DNA of 64,000 nt from NCBI GenBank assembly GCA_032622095.1, contig CP136062.1, positions 129,597,282-129,661,281 on the forward strand, in the 5' to 3' direction. The translations under genes and the position numbers were made by a program. The notes beneath the pieces were generated by a model that worked only from the letters and a program-made list of their open reading frames with translations, did no database searches and had not been told where the DNA came from. Positions 25,048 through 37,264 of this stretch are shown here, piece by piece (within the stretch, counting starts at the first letter, position 1; the number at the start of each line of letters is the position of its first letter). The stretch is from Siphonodentalium dalli. Taxonomy: Eukaryota; Mollusca; Scaphopoda; Gadilida; Siphonodentaliidae.

Positions 25048-26006
25048 TTATTACTGTATTTACTAACTGAAATAGACTCCATTTGGGAGCATTTATTCAG
25101 CGGCGAAGGGCCTGCTGCCCCTTTGTACGCTATGTATGAGCCTATGGCTCGGGAACACTTTTTTTTCACAGAAAAACTGTAGATTCTACTACCACCCACA
25201 TATATGCATGCGCATATGGATTGCAACTATAGTTCTGTATTACTATTATATATATTCCAGTAACTGAAACCGAGCCTTTATTTAGCGACCGATTGGACTG
25301 CAGCTTTTATTCAGCAGCGTATATAGGCCTAAGGCCACAGGCCCTTGCACTGCGGCCCATTTGCATACTTCGCGCCCATTTTTATATTGTATAAAACGTT
25401 ATTTGTGAATTTGCCGTCTTCCGTATATATACTCCTTTGATTCCACACACAATGCACAACTTTCATAACAAGACACAATCCATTACTTATATTCACACTG
25501 AAGTGGCATAATGATAAGACAATTTAGCACCCATTTCCAACGGCGGTATAGAACGTTCTAGTCTCGACTCTACACCCCATGCACTTCCACGGCAAAAGCA
25601 ACATGCGTTAATTATATTCACACTCAACCTGATCTGACAATTAATTTATAGCGCCCAATTTCAACAACGCTTTGGTAGAGCGCATGGAAATTTTCGTCAA
25701 TACAATAGCAACGCTAGTGTGGGTTTATGTACGACGTCACATGACGTCATTTCGACAAACGTCATAAGAAATAGTGTCTACTTGGGTGCAAATACTGCAT
25801 TTGGGGACCATGTTAGATCTCAGGTTTGCATTGACCAATCGGCGTGAAATTTTGTGCATCACCTTTTACGACACAATTTAGGCCGTGGTCCAAATTTGGG
25901 CTACATTGCCCGAATGGTTGAAAAGTTATAAGCGCGCCAAAAGCGTGACCGAGTTATACACACACACACAGACACACACACAGACGACGGGTTTTATATA
26001 TATAGA

Positions 26007-28183
26007 TTCCATTATGTGTATATCCAAGCAGCATATTTAAACTGTATTTTCTGACTATAATGGTGTCCTTACTCATTATAATGGTTTTATAAATTGGGTT
26101 ATAACAGTGGATCATAGAAGGGGGATGTTAGGGTTTTAATTGAACTTGAGCTACTGTAATGACTTCTCCTTGATAACAGCCCACTTCTTCATAAAATGGA
26201 AAACAGTGACTTCTCCCAATTTGAAACCTCTAGAATGGTCCCTGAATCTGCTTATATTAATATTTGTTCAGTGTATTTATGCTTTTACCCCGCCAGAACT
26301 AATTGCAACAGAATGTTTTTGCTGGAATAGGAATATAGACCCTCCGTAAACAATATACTAAAAATAAACAAAAATCAGCAAAAGGATTTTCAGGGATGTT
26401 TACTAAAACCCTAACAGAAAACCATTCCCAGATTCATCAAGTAGTTTGTGTGCCTTCAGATTTCAGAGCCTCGTTTTCTCAAAATGAGCCAAATTACATT
26501 TTGTATGTGTTCAATTGTATAAAGTTAGCCAAATTTGCATCTGACACAGAACTCGCATGATGAAATGCCATATTTGAGGTCATGGAACTCAATAAATTGA
26601 TATTAATATGCTCTGTTTTTATCATAACATTTTAGGTATACTGGTGCAAAAAAAACTAAAAAACTCTTTTCCGAAAATGCTAGTGTGGCACATTTTTTCC
26701 ATTTTCAAATGTTTCGTGTATAATTAGAAAAATTAACAAAAGTTTACTATGTAAAATTCTTTTATCTTTCCTCTTTATTCATCTTTTTAGGTTTTCAATG
26801 TTGTACCAATGAATGTCACTAGATTTCACTCATCTTTCATGGAACTTACTCCAATTTTGAATAGTGGAAAAATGGGATAGGGGAAAGCATATCAACAAAA
26901 ACTTTGCAAACATGCACATTGAAGCATAACACTTTACTATAACACAAGCCCCTGCGAAATATTCGATATTCGTTTTGTTATTCGATTCAACCTCGATATT
27001 CGAATTGACTTCCATTCGACTTTGAAACAATGAAAAGTAATTTCAAATACACACAAACAGTGAACGCTATCATTATGCATATATCGGTATATGATGTATA
27101 ATTACATCGCAAGTATACCCTCACAATATGTCGCTTTAAGTTATCTTTAACTGTTCTAACACTCTTGTTTCGCAAACGCTTTTATAAAAGTTAAGTTATA
27201 ATTTATTTTTTGTGGACATTCCATTGGTGATCGACGGAAAGATACTTCACAATTATGTAGAACAGTATGTCATGTGACTATTAGATGCATTATCTTCTCA
27301 TTATTTATTGCATTTGCTCACTTTTGACTTGCAGTGGCAGCTGTAATGTTATTTACGTCAAAAACAGTAAACATCTTTAGGTTATCATTTCGACGAGCAA
27401 GATATATTCCATTTGCTATTTGATTCATTTTCAATTTTTTTTGAGAGCTATTCGCTTCGAAACTTGATTTGATAAAAACCCACTATTTGCAGGGGCCTAC
27501 TATAACAGCTTCTGCATACATTGTTCTTTCATACACTGCAATCTTATCACAAAATTACAGCCACTTGAGACACAATGTTGATGTATTACAGTTTGTATAT
27601 ATTCCTGTAGAATTAAGCTTAATACTTTACTCGAGGTTTATTTATAATTTTATGACCATGTTATGTAAAAAAGTTAACAAATTTTACGTTATATATGGGC
27701 ATCCCATAATTCACATAAATAAATTCCAGATTTCAATATTCTAGAGAACACTTAAATAATGGTAAAATTACTTACTAACAATTATTCACTTGACGATACT
27801 CTTTCATCAAGGCTAAATACTGACAATTATAGTGGATATAATTGAGAAGGATATACTTGAACCACTCATTGTGAATTTTTTGAGAAAGCATGACTATTTT
27901 CACTTGCTAATAATCACAATATATACATATACAACCTTTTGTAACATCTCAATGACTTTTATCCGCTAATAGTACATATATTTACAGGCAGGTGAACGAA
28001 CACTTTATTCATTACAATGTCACAAACCCTTCCTTAACGGGAGACTGTAACTAAATCCAGCCATTTATGGGGCCATCTCCTACTATATTAAACTGAAAAT
28101 GTGCAACAAATGAATGAATTTGAGTCAGCTATTAGTGCAATATGATAATTATAACTAAAATGAGCAAAAAGGCACTTTACTCA
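26007..28183. other. AT-rich spacer between Helitron-2 loci, nothing recognised
   Basis: No mobile-element ends, exon pairs or RNA genes were recognised. Short open frames at about 26140-26349 and 27469-27744 show no domain and no splice-site support. The spacer could be intronic or intergenic. Confidence 0.4.
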
Positions 28184-29257
28184 TCAATATATATAAAAAC
28201 CCGTCGTCTGTGTGTGTATCTATGTGTGTATAACTCGGTCACGCTTTTGACGCGTTTATAACTTTTCAACTATGGGTCCAATGTCCCCCAAATTTGGAAC
28301 AATATTGTCTCGAAGAAGATGACTCACCAACTTTCACGCCGATTGGTCAGAGAAAACAGGAGATCAAGCATGGTCCCCAAATGCCGCATTTGCACTCAAG
28401 TAGACAGGGGGGGGCAGGACAAAAATTACGGATACAAGGTGGAAATTTTGTGTTTTTCAGTTTTGGGGACCCACCACCCCGGGAGCGTAAGTTTTTTCCA
28501 CCCAGGTCTGGAACACCCACCCCCAAAATTGATGAAAATCATGTAAATTCGACTAAATAATGTGTTGTTGGCAGGGTAAGGGTCTCTCATTGTGTCTGCT
28601 CCAGAACTGAGAGAACGCTGACCAAGTACACCCACAAAAAATAAACAAACAAAGCAAATGGCTGAAAAATAAGCCAACAAAATCCTTAAAAACCCAAACA
28701 TATTTATGGTTATAAAGGTAAAATACCCACTTTAACAGGATAGTTCTGTCTCTTATTAGCAATAGGATAAAATGTGTGCATGTTTAAAGTAAAACACCAT
28801 CAATTTGATTAAATAAACACAGTTCCAGTCCTCTCCCAGTGGCGATCCAGGAAATTTGAAGGGGGGGGGGCGCTATGTATTTAATATTATATATATGATG
28901 CGTAGCATCATCCAAGCCGCTTATAGCGACGAGTGGGGGGGGGGCAGGAGAGGGGGGTTTAACCCCCTTCTAGTATGTGGGGGTCCGGGGAAATTTTTCG
29001 TATACTACATTCAAAACGACGTGTTTTCCTGTGTTCTGGACCCAGTTTATATTGCATTATATTAGGCCTATATATGGAACGAGTAACAATAACATTCAGT
29101 ACAATTACGGTATACTATGGAAAGTTAGTGATGAAAGATCAAAGCTTCTTTGAACAGTGTACTTATCTTCTGAATGTCTGTGCAAATGTGAATGACGATA
29201 ACGACACATGGAAATCGATGCTTTGAAGGACTCGTGTCAGACTTTTTTATTAAGCAA

Positions 29258-31852
29258 CTAGCAGGGTTACCCGGCGTTGCCCAGGTTAATGCGATGTGAA
29301 ACCATCTGTATGATGTGGATATTTGTTGGGAATAGAGAACACACTTGCTTAAAGTGTTATACGTTTTCTCATAAATTGTATATTCAAATAGCATCACAAG
29401 ACATGATTATTACAGTCATGGAATATAAGTAGTGGCCCACCTTGTCAATTGTCATTCTGTTTATCGCGATTAATCCGTTCCACCAATAATGAAGTATTTA
29501 TTTATTTATTTACAACTGCGTATACGTCCGACGTTATAATATGACACATGGACATCATAAAGACATTAGTTCGCATAAATAAAAGATGACAATTGGGTTT
29601 TACATATTGAGATGTATCAATCAATCTAGTGGGTTGGACTAAGATCTCGAGGATACCTGGCTATCATATCTCCATGAAGATACAGATGTTTCAAAGAAAT
29701 TTCCAGGTGCTCATGGTGCTATATATTGGCTAAATTGTCTCCGTTTCAACGAAATGTTGCTGCGCACATATATCAGCTACATTTGCCAGACACAGAGCGA
29801 GATTTTGAGTTGTTTATGTCAGTTGATGGGTCTGTTCTAAAAACCTTGTCAGATATCAGTATTGGGAGGATCCTGAAAAGTCATGTGCTACTAACTGCAT
29901 TTTATTGTATATCAGAAGAAACTATATATGACTGCACACTGTGATCAATATTTTTGAACAGGCCTTCCATATCTCCTGACAAATTGTAACTGTTTGTGTG
30001 GAAACTGTATTGAATGGAACAGACTCAATTTTGTTATAATATATATGCAATCCTCTGACGGTTCGAGGTCTCTCAATTTGCACGAATATATGTATCTCTT
30101 CAATAGAATGATAAATATAGGATTAATGCTTATTCTATATATATCTTTTTGCTAGTGTGAATGTCCTGATTGCCATCCCCATATAGATATGACAGTTAAG
30201 AAGATATAATTGTTCAAGTGACTTATAAGTGGGTTACCATTTGTCGGTATTGTGAAATGTGAACGCCCAAATCGCCTTAAAATGATATGGAGATGGCCTG
30301 GGTGACTATATATAACTTATATGTGGATATCGGCGAATAGCAAACTTATCTATGATAGTGCATATCCGCTCGCCATCCGTGACGCAAACGACACCAAATG
30401 TGATTTAATTCATGGTATATCATTAGATAAAAACATGTATGAATTTGTTGGAAATTAGTGCCAAATATATTTGTATCAGCTTTTGCCTCTTTTGACATAT
30501 TTAAACCACGCCCATTAGACTCATGGATGCATGATATACTGGCGATGATTATATATATGTTGGTGGTAATACGCAACTAAACAAATTATGAGAAAAGTTA
30601 TGAACCCACATCTCGCACCCCGGCGACAAAACTAATTCATCATATTTTTTTTAATTTTGCCGACTTCCCCCTTTTCTTCCCCTGACAGCACCATTTTAAT
30701 TTAAATTTAAACCCGCACCATTATCTTCCTTGTTAAAAGTTACCCCTCTTAGAACGCCTTGGTGCCATCTCGATTGTACCGCGTAAAGTTATATATAGAA
30801 CACACAGACATACAGAGAGACAGACAGACAGCACAATTTGATTTCTTGTGTCATTTGAGAAGCATATATATGAAATTGGTGAAAATTGGCGAGTATACAA
30901 ATTCGTATCAAATTGAAGGTCCCCATATCTCTCACCCATAGGGCACCAATTTGGTGTATCTAAACCACGCGACAAGATTCCTCGTATCACGGAGAAGAAT
31001 ATGTATCAATCTGGTGGAAATCGGCACTAAACATATAGATATAACTTTTTGTGTCCCTCTCATCTCTATACACAATTTATATACATTTTTTTTTATCAAA
31101 TTTGGTGCCAATCCCTCCCTCCCCATCCCTCACCTAAACAGCACCACTATGGCGTCTTTAAATCACACGATTAGATTCCACGTATCATGGATAAGAACGT
31201 GTATCAATTTGGTGGAAATTGGCGCCAAAATAATTGTGCATCAATTTTGTGCCCCTGTCCCTTTCAATACACTCCTGACTCGAATGAGGCCATGTTTGAC
31301 AGATATAAGCCACACCATTAAACCCCTCATACCATGGGGATGAGTGTGGTGGCAATCGGCGACTAAACCCATTATTATCAAATTTAGTGCCCACCCCCTC
31401 CCAATATCTCATCGTTTGGACAACAATTTGGCGTTCTTAAATCGCACAATTAGATTCCATGTATCATGAAGAAGAATATATATCAATTTGGTGGAAATGG
31501 GCGCTAAAATTAGTTTTTATCAATTTTGGTGCCCCTCTCCCCTTTCGTTCAACCCTGACTCGAACGACGCCACTTTTCACATATCTAAAACACACCATTG
31601 GATTCCTCATATTATGGGGATGATTATATATAAGTTTCGTGGCAATCGCCGACAATTTTTTTTTCTGCCCCTCCCCCTTTTCTGCCCCTGACAACAACGG
31701 CGTAACTTTAGAAAATTCTAACCCCGACCATTATCTTTCTCGTATAAAGCTACTCCTAGTAGACGTCTTTGGCATCATCTAGATGGTCCCCTGTGAATTT
31801 CTATAGAACACAGACAGACAGACAGACAGACATTCGCAAATATAGATATAGA
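29258..31852 (-). mobile_element. Helitron-1 copy B, full length, inverted
   Basis: On the minus strand it begins TCTATATCTATATTTGCG at 31852 with A at the host side. It ends at CTAG (29258-29261) next to a host T, after a hairpin whose right arm has one change relative to copy A (CCGG...CCAGGT context). The 2.6-kb interior is collinear with copy A, including the 0.55-kb segment missing from copy C. It is nested inside the G-rich TIR element and is therefore younger than that insertion. Confidence 0.8.
29726..29944 (+). other. 72-codon open frame inside Helitron-1 copy B
   Basis: The frame encodes RNVAAHIYQLH, TERDFELFMSVD and SIGRILKS and has a close counterpart on the minus strand of copy A around 8740-8930. 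An overlapping frame (LEDTWLSYLHEDTDVSKKF) is also open in both copies. There is no ribosome or promoter context to judge. It may be a captured exon fragment, but I do not recognise the protein. Confidence 0.3.
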
Positions 31853-32163
31853 TGTATACGGTACATGTATGTATACCATAGTAGTATGGCATATGTGCCT
31901 TTAGATAATCTTTTTTACGATGATACTGCCGCCAGTGCGTTTTATAGTCCGGGCGTTGATCGGACTACATTGTATAACCTATAGAGTGCCGGGCGAGATA
32001 GTTTCCGATACAAAATGTCGCAGAAATTGTTTGCTCTGCATGGCGAAAAATAGCCTGCGGGCCTTCATCTCGGAGATGTTGGATTCGCCCCTTGCATTGC
32101 TATACATATCGTGGAATACCAAATTGAAGTAAGTTCAACCCACAGTTAAAAAAAACTATACGT

Positions 32164-32600
32164 TTGAGTAATGTAAAACATGTAAACTGCTGTATTTGCA
32201 TGTGCGTTAGCAATATTCAGTGCATAATCTTTGGGCGCCCGATACAAATGGCGCCAGGACACCTCGCAAAAAGTCCTTCCTCTGGCGAAAATATAGGGCG
32301 CACGCCCGGGGCGCCCCCCCTTGGATCCTTTGTCTCCATGTGGGAAATCACTGGTGAGCAATGAGGAGCTCCTCTTAAAATCATTCAAGGCGAGTGGCGA
32401 GTATCTCTCCCAAAAAATGTTGAGGCGAGTAGTATCCCACAGGAGATGCCAGAGGCATCTCTCGAAGGCCTGAGGGGGGTACGGGAGGGGGTCAGAGGGC
32501 CTCCCCCTGCCTCCCGCGGATAATTTTTGAATATTAGATGCTCCGAGATTGAATCTGGAGCCTTTTAATGCTCCAATCAGTGAACAACATGTTATTTTGT
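32164..32600. other. GC-rich low-complexity block within the composite
   Basis: The block contains GGGCGCACGCCCGGGGCG and GGGTACGGGAGGGGG phrases. A 173-codon open frame lies on the minus strand (32146-32667), the longest in the window. The frame has biased composition and no recognisable domain, so I treat it as a by-product of GC-rich repeat sequence. Confidence 0.4.
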
Positions 32601-32848
32601 GACTTACATGTAAGTCACTATAGTCATTTATCGGCATCGACCTGTACTTTGACCACGTCGTGATCACTGTATTTATTGTTTATTCAATATCTTGACTGAT
32701 ATCATTAATATAACGGTTTTTCTGCTTTTTGACAGCAAATCAATCTAATTAATGGGTCATAGATTTTGAATTAATTCCTCGATCTATTTTAGCAAATAGT
32801 GCATATAATAAAAAGAAAACCTTCGTGAATATCGGAATTACCTCATTC

Positions 32849-32930
32849 GTGGTCACAGAGCGATACTGGAATCATCACTCGAGGTCGTTTTAGGCCACTC
32901 GTGATGATTCCAGTATCTCACTGTGACCAC
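32849..32930. repeat. 82-bp hairpin with about 36-bp arms
   Basis: The left arm GTGGTCACAGAGCGATACTG continues into GAATCATCACTCGAGG. The right arm is CCACTCGTGATGATTCC followed by AGTATCTCACTGTGACCAC. The arms pair with a few mismatches around a loop of about 10 nt. A third partial copy of the motif (CACTCATGAGATACTTCCAG) follows. It is probably a palindromic MITE core. Confidence 0.75.
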
Positions 32931-34174
32931 TCATGAGATACTTCCAGTATTCACTCAAAACACGCAGGTATCCTCTGTATAATAAGTTTTAAAAAGCCAT
33001 GATAAACTATGAGAAAAGATGAGAATGGATTTTTTTTTCATTGCAATTTTTTTCCTCGACCAAAACCGGCCCCACCCCATTGTTTCAACTGTTAATGGGA
33101 GAAATTGTCGACAAAAAAATAAAATATAGAGCCCCCCTCACTTGTATAGGGCTAGAGCATGCACTACTATATGAGTCTAAATTGTTTCAATTCATTTTGA
33201 AGCTGTAATTTGTCTTAGAAATGATTTTGGAAAAAAATTGCATGACATCAGAAAAAATCTGCATTCCGGGCTCGGAGACACCCACCCACCCGGTCCTTGT
33301 ATCCTGTAATTTTGTTCCGACCCCCCCCCCTGAAGTAGACACTATTTCTTATGAAGTTTGTTGAAATGACGCCATGTGACGTCGTACACAAACCCACATT
33401 TGCGTTGCGAATGTATTGGTGAAATTGCCATGTGCTCTACCAAAGCGTGGTTGAAAATGTGGGCTAAACAGCAATTGTCAGATCAGGTTTAGTGTAAATA
33501 TAAGTAATGCATGTTGCTTTTGTCATGGAAGTGCATGGGGTGTAGAGTCGAGACTAGAACGTTCTATACCATCGTTGGAAATGGGTACTAAATGGTCTTC
33601 TAATATGCCACTTCAGTGTGAATATAAGTAATGGATTGTGTCTTTGTTATGAAATTTGTGCATTGTGTATGTAATCGAAGGAGGACATATACGGCAGACG
33701 GCAAAGGATATATATAAAATAACGTCTTATACAATATAAAAAATGCGAAGTGCGCAAATGGGCCGCAATACAAGGGCCTGTAGCCCTATATATACGCTAC
33801 TGAATAATAGCTCCCAGAGGGGGCCTCTTCAAGATCATAATGCTTGTGTTCAAGATCATAATGCATGTGTTCATGATTATAATGCATGTGAAAGAGAAGC
33901 ATGACCAATCCATTGCTAATATAGAAATGATAATATGCTCATGACCGCGGAGACCAGAAAGTAACGAAGAACATTTATATACCCGTCATTTTGACGGGCA
34001 ATCCCCTAGTTTTCATTATAATTATAATATTGTTTAACATTGTTCTTAGAGCACATAAGTTTATTTTGCACACAGCGCTGACTGAAATTCATTCATGTGT
34101 TGCATTTTCAGTTGAATATAGTTGATGGCCCCATAAATGCCTGGTTTTAACTAAAGTCTCCCTTTAACTTTTTG

Positions 34175-34660
34175 TTAAAGGCACGTAAGGCCTTAATTGT
34201 CGAAAATATTCATATTTGTTCTAAACACCGTAAACAGAAAAACATTAAAACGCAAACAGTTTCGTTCATATATACCATGCATGTTATCATAAATACCTAC
34301 TATATTTTACCTAAGCAAGAGCCTGATTGGGTTACAGAGGACAGCACAATGCTACTGGCTAATCACACACAAATGGCATAAACGCTCTTTATTAGTTCCA
34401 TATCAGGAATTCACCAACAAAGAACGCTCTTTATGTTTACCATCATAATATAAACAAACACCAGAAAAGTAACTTTTTATGCTTTTGTTTACATAACAAT
34501 GGTTAAACATATGAGAATAACATACTGTTTATGCGATATTTCTTATTTATATGCGGACAAAGTCTGTCTACATTTTGATGTTCTTTCTGTTTGTGGCGGT
34601 TTTTGACGGGTGGAAATATTTTTACAGGATACCCACCGCCAAGGCCAAACGTACCTTTAA
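34175..34660. mobile_element. TTAA-flanked MITE, copy 2 (inverted)
   Basis: TTAA|AGGCACGTAAGGCC opens and CGTACCT|TTAA closes a 478-bp element (34179-34656). Its interior is the reverse complement of the copies at 5.2 and 41.0 kb. It keeps both TTAA duplications and has no ORF of note. Confidence 0.85.
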
Positions 34661-37264
34661 AAGTTATGTTTGCCAAAACTTTGGTTTATTGTATTAAAGT
34701 CTAACCAATCTGTTCTAAACTTGATGATCTAACATATTAAATTTAAAAAAAATAACATTCTTGAACTTACTAGTAAATCCAGTCTCAGTAAACTTCAATT
34801 TGAGTAAAGCCTGACTATTCAAATGCTATTCGTACGATAGTCTGAAACAGATAGAATGGAATATTATTATGCATTACTTTCAAAATGTGCCACATCAGTG
34901 TCAGCACATTTCTTACAAGTACTCAGTGGGAACAAATTGAAGTTATTTGTAGTACATGTAGTATGAAATGTTAACTTAACTCTAAGATGAAGAAACCCAC
35001 ATGACTTCCAAGAAATTACAAGTCAACGAGGCTATTATATAGATTGAGTATGTCTGAATGTATGTTTACGTGGTACCAGTATGTGTTTACACAAACTGAC
35101 TTAATGCAAGACACAGTACTCAAATTTTGCCATGTAAATAAGTAATGTGGTGCGAAAACTGTGGCAACGTATGGCATCTAACATGCAACAGCATTAAATT
35201 TGTCATGGGACATTTTTCCTAATTTTGAGGGCTGCAAGACATTGCTATGATTTGGGAACATCACATAACAGTTATAGATAGTGATTTGTGTTGGGACTAT
35301 AACAACTTAAAGACCTATTACTGACATGCCAGTCAATTTGTTTTGATCATGTGTGAACCAGAGGAAGGCAAAAGATTGTTTAAAAAATAATGGACCTGTA
35401 TTGTCTTACATTGCATGATTTGAACAGCATTTCTATAACCAGAAAATAATTTACAAGACAATTTATGCGGGATAACTATTGAAGCCACTGCCTTGACAGT
35501 TGTACTACACTATGAATCTATCTAAAGCATCCTGCAATTTAGAGCTGGGACATCCGCATTTAGTAAAATACATTATTAAGGAAAAGGTATTAACTAAGAA
35601 ATATATTATCTTTGTAATTGTATCAATGTAATACATTCCTGGTCAGATCATTAAAAAGTTCCCAGATTTTCAACTCATGGAAACCATCAAATATAATTCT
35701 ATGAGCATATCCAGTCAATGCCAAAGTAAATATGCAAGTCTCAGGACATCATGCTGTATTAGATTTATGAAGACACTGGCTTGCTTTAGTGTTTAATGTT
35801 GCAATGTACATGAACAAATTATATTTACTATATGGCCATCTATAGATTGAAACATTTGTCATAATGAGATGTCCATTAATCATTAACCACCACCATGTAA
35901 TAGCCTCCTAATATGATACATAGATGTTAGTCTATTCTAAAGGGCTGCTAAAAGAACCATAATAATGGGTTTAAACTTTAAACTTTTCCTGGAGAAAAAA
36001 AAACATCCACAACATACATTATAAAGTAATAAATGGAGATTGCATATCAATTAGTACATATATTAGTGTGTCTGTAAAGTAGCACACACGTAACGGCACA
36101 CTAACACGAAAGTGAGCAAGTTCTAACATATATCATGCCATGAATCTATACTCGGCTATGTTCAACAGTTCAAAACATGAATAATTTGTTTATGTTCTGA
36201 AGGGGAACTTAAAAGGATTTATTTGATCTGAGACTTTCACCTACTGTGAAATATATTATTAAAGAGAATGTAAGAACTAAGAAATGTATTACCTGTGTTA
36301 TTTATTATAACTTAAAGTTCTCTGTGACCCATCAGAATATCAAAAAGTGTCTATGTTAATGTTTTGCAAAGTGTTCCATATGACCTCTACGGACAAATCC
36401 AGAGTCATATCAGTGAGATATCCAAGTCAGATTCTGGAAATCAAAATGATAATTCAGTGATTTTAAACATTTACATATTATAGTAATGACATTGCCTGAC
36501 CCACGTGACCCTACATATGAATAGCGTTTTATTTTACACAAATTTGGCAGTATTTACAGTGACCTTTTCAAAGTAAAATTCATTTTTATTATTAATATAC
36601 CCTAACACTATTCCACAATGCCATCAATTTGGTTGATCTTATTCACTCCTCGTATATTTCTTACTGCCTATAGCTTTGGGTCAGGTTATGCATTTATAAC
36701 AGTAGCAACCATAATTCACATTACCAGTATATAGTGTCCATTGAAATGTCATGGTAATGGCCTAACCACAGAACATTTACACAGGTGTGTACATGATATT
36801 TTCCACACAAATTCTAAGCCAGGGTTAACCCAAAATGCAAGGGGCAATGTCGAACATACATGGGCAAATGTATATTGGCAATCAAATTTTTCGAAGCAAA
36901 GCGACCATATTTATATCATACATATGTTGCAATATCAACAGATGGAATAGAACCCAATTGGAAATGCATGTGTTCACGATTGCTCCACTGGACATCCCCA
37001 TGTCCATATTTAGACCCTAATATTTAACTTTAGAAGTTGTGTATACTATAGTCATCTCAATGATACATACAAGTAATGGAATATTGTGGTTACTAGATTC
37101 CCAAATTACAACGCCTCACACTCTGAGACAGGGTTATTAAAATACAAGAAAATACATAAGACAAATCGACACACTATGTAGGTTAGCGTCATGCATGGTG
37201 TCACGCCCTGTGTCCAACTGTTCATAATTTACCCATCGTCATGAATGTTATTGCCCCCAACATA
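34661..37264. other. AT-rich stretch, mostly unassigned
   Basis: Apart from a decayed zinc-finger fragment near 35.2 kb, no exon or mobile-element end is recognised. The stretch could be the 5' part of the SDR gene's introns, since the upstream SDR exons must lie before 39.4 kb, but none was found here. Confidence 0.35.
35148..35320 (+). pseudogene. Decayed PHD-like zinc finger, possibly a LINE ORF1 remnant
   Basis: One frame reads WCENCGNVWHLTCNSI, the Cys-x2-Cys and His-x2-Cys core of a PHD-like finger. About 100 nt further on, a frame reads LCWDYNNL where a Trp-x-Cys-x2-Cys end would be expected. In-frame stops flank and separate the two pieces. PHD-like fingers of this kind occur in the first ORF of some CR1-type retrotransposons. 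A LINE reverse transcriptase fragment lies 2 kb downstream but on the other strand, so the two are not one insertion. Confidence 0.35.

Larger units (their letters stand above)
23213..26006 (-). mobile_element. Helitron-2 array unit 5 (2.8 kb, carries a 1.6-kb insertion)
   Basis: The left end is CTAGGGGATTGCCCGTCA with the hairpin closed by TGACGGG. The right end is GGGTTTTATATATATAGA followed by host T at 26007, the expected A|T insertion context on the minus strand. The interior is interrupted at 23445-25047; without that insertion the unit would be about 1.2 kb. Confidence 0.8.
28405..33332. mobile_element. G-rich TIR element (composite, hAT-like) inserted into Helitron-2
   Basis: The left end CAGGGGGGGGCAGGAC continues with AAAAATTACGGATACAAGG. 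The right end, read in reverse, is CAGGGGGGGGGGTCGGAAC then AAAATTACAGGATACAAGG. AAGTAGA (plus a shared C) flanks both sides at 28398-28404 and 33333-33339. The 4.9-kb body holds an inverted Helitron-1, a hairpin, a poly-G tract after CAGTGGCGATCCAGG at about 28839 (another hAT-like end) and a GC-rich block around 32.2-32.5 kb. No intact transposase was found. Confidence 0.65.
28184..34009 (+). mobile_element. Helitron-2 copy on the plus strand, split by a 4.9-kb insertion
   Basis: The 5' end A|TCAATATATATAAAAACC with the CCCGTCGTC motif is at 28184. The 3' end, CCCGTCA-TTT-TGACGGG then CAATCCCCTAG|T, is at 34009. Helitron sequence occupies 28184-28404 and 33333-34009, about 0.9 kb, which matches the roughly 1-kb array unit 1. 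Between lies a TIR-bounded insertion. This copy is oriented opposite to the 16-26 kb array. Confidence 0.8.

Noticed and set aside
16000-26006. Regular repeated blocks that could be read as a CRISPR array or satellite
   Set aside because: The units are 1.7-2.9 kb with Helitron ends and eukaryotic context; there are no short direct repeats with unique spacers.
28839-28870. CAGTGGCGATCCAGG plus poly-G as the left end of a separate hAT element
   Set aside because: No matching right end or target duplication could be found, so it is noted only inside the composite.
32146-32667. A 173-codon open frame on the minus strand, the longest in the window
   Set aside because: It lies in GC-rich repeat-like DNA inside a mobile composite, has biased composition, no domain and no splice support.
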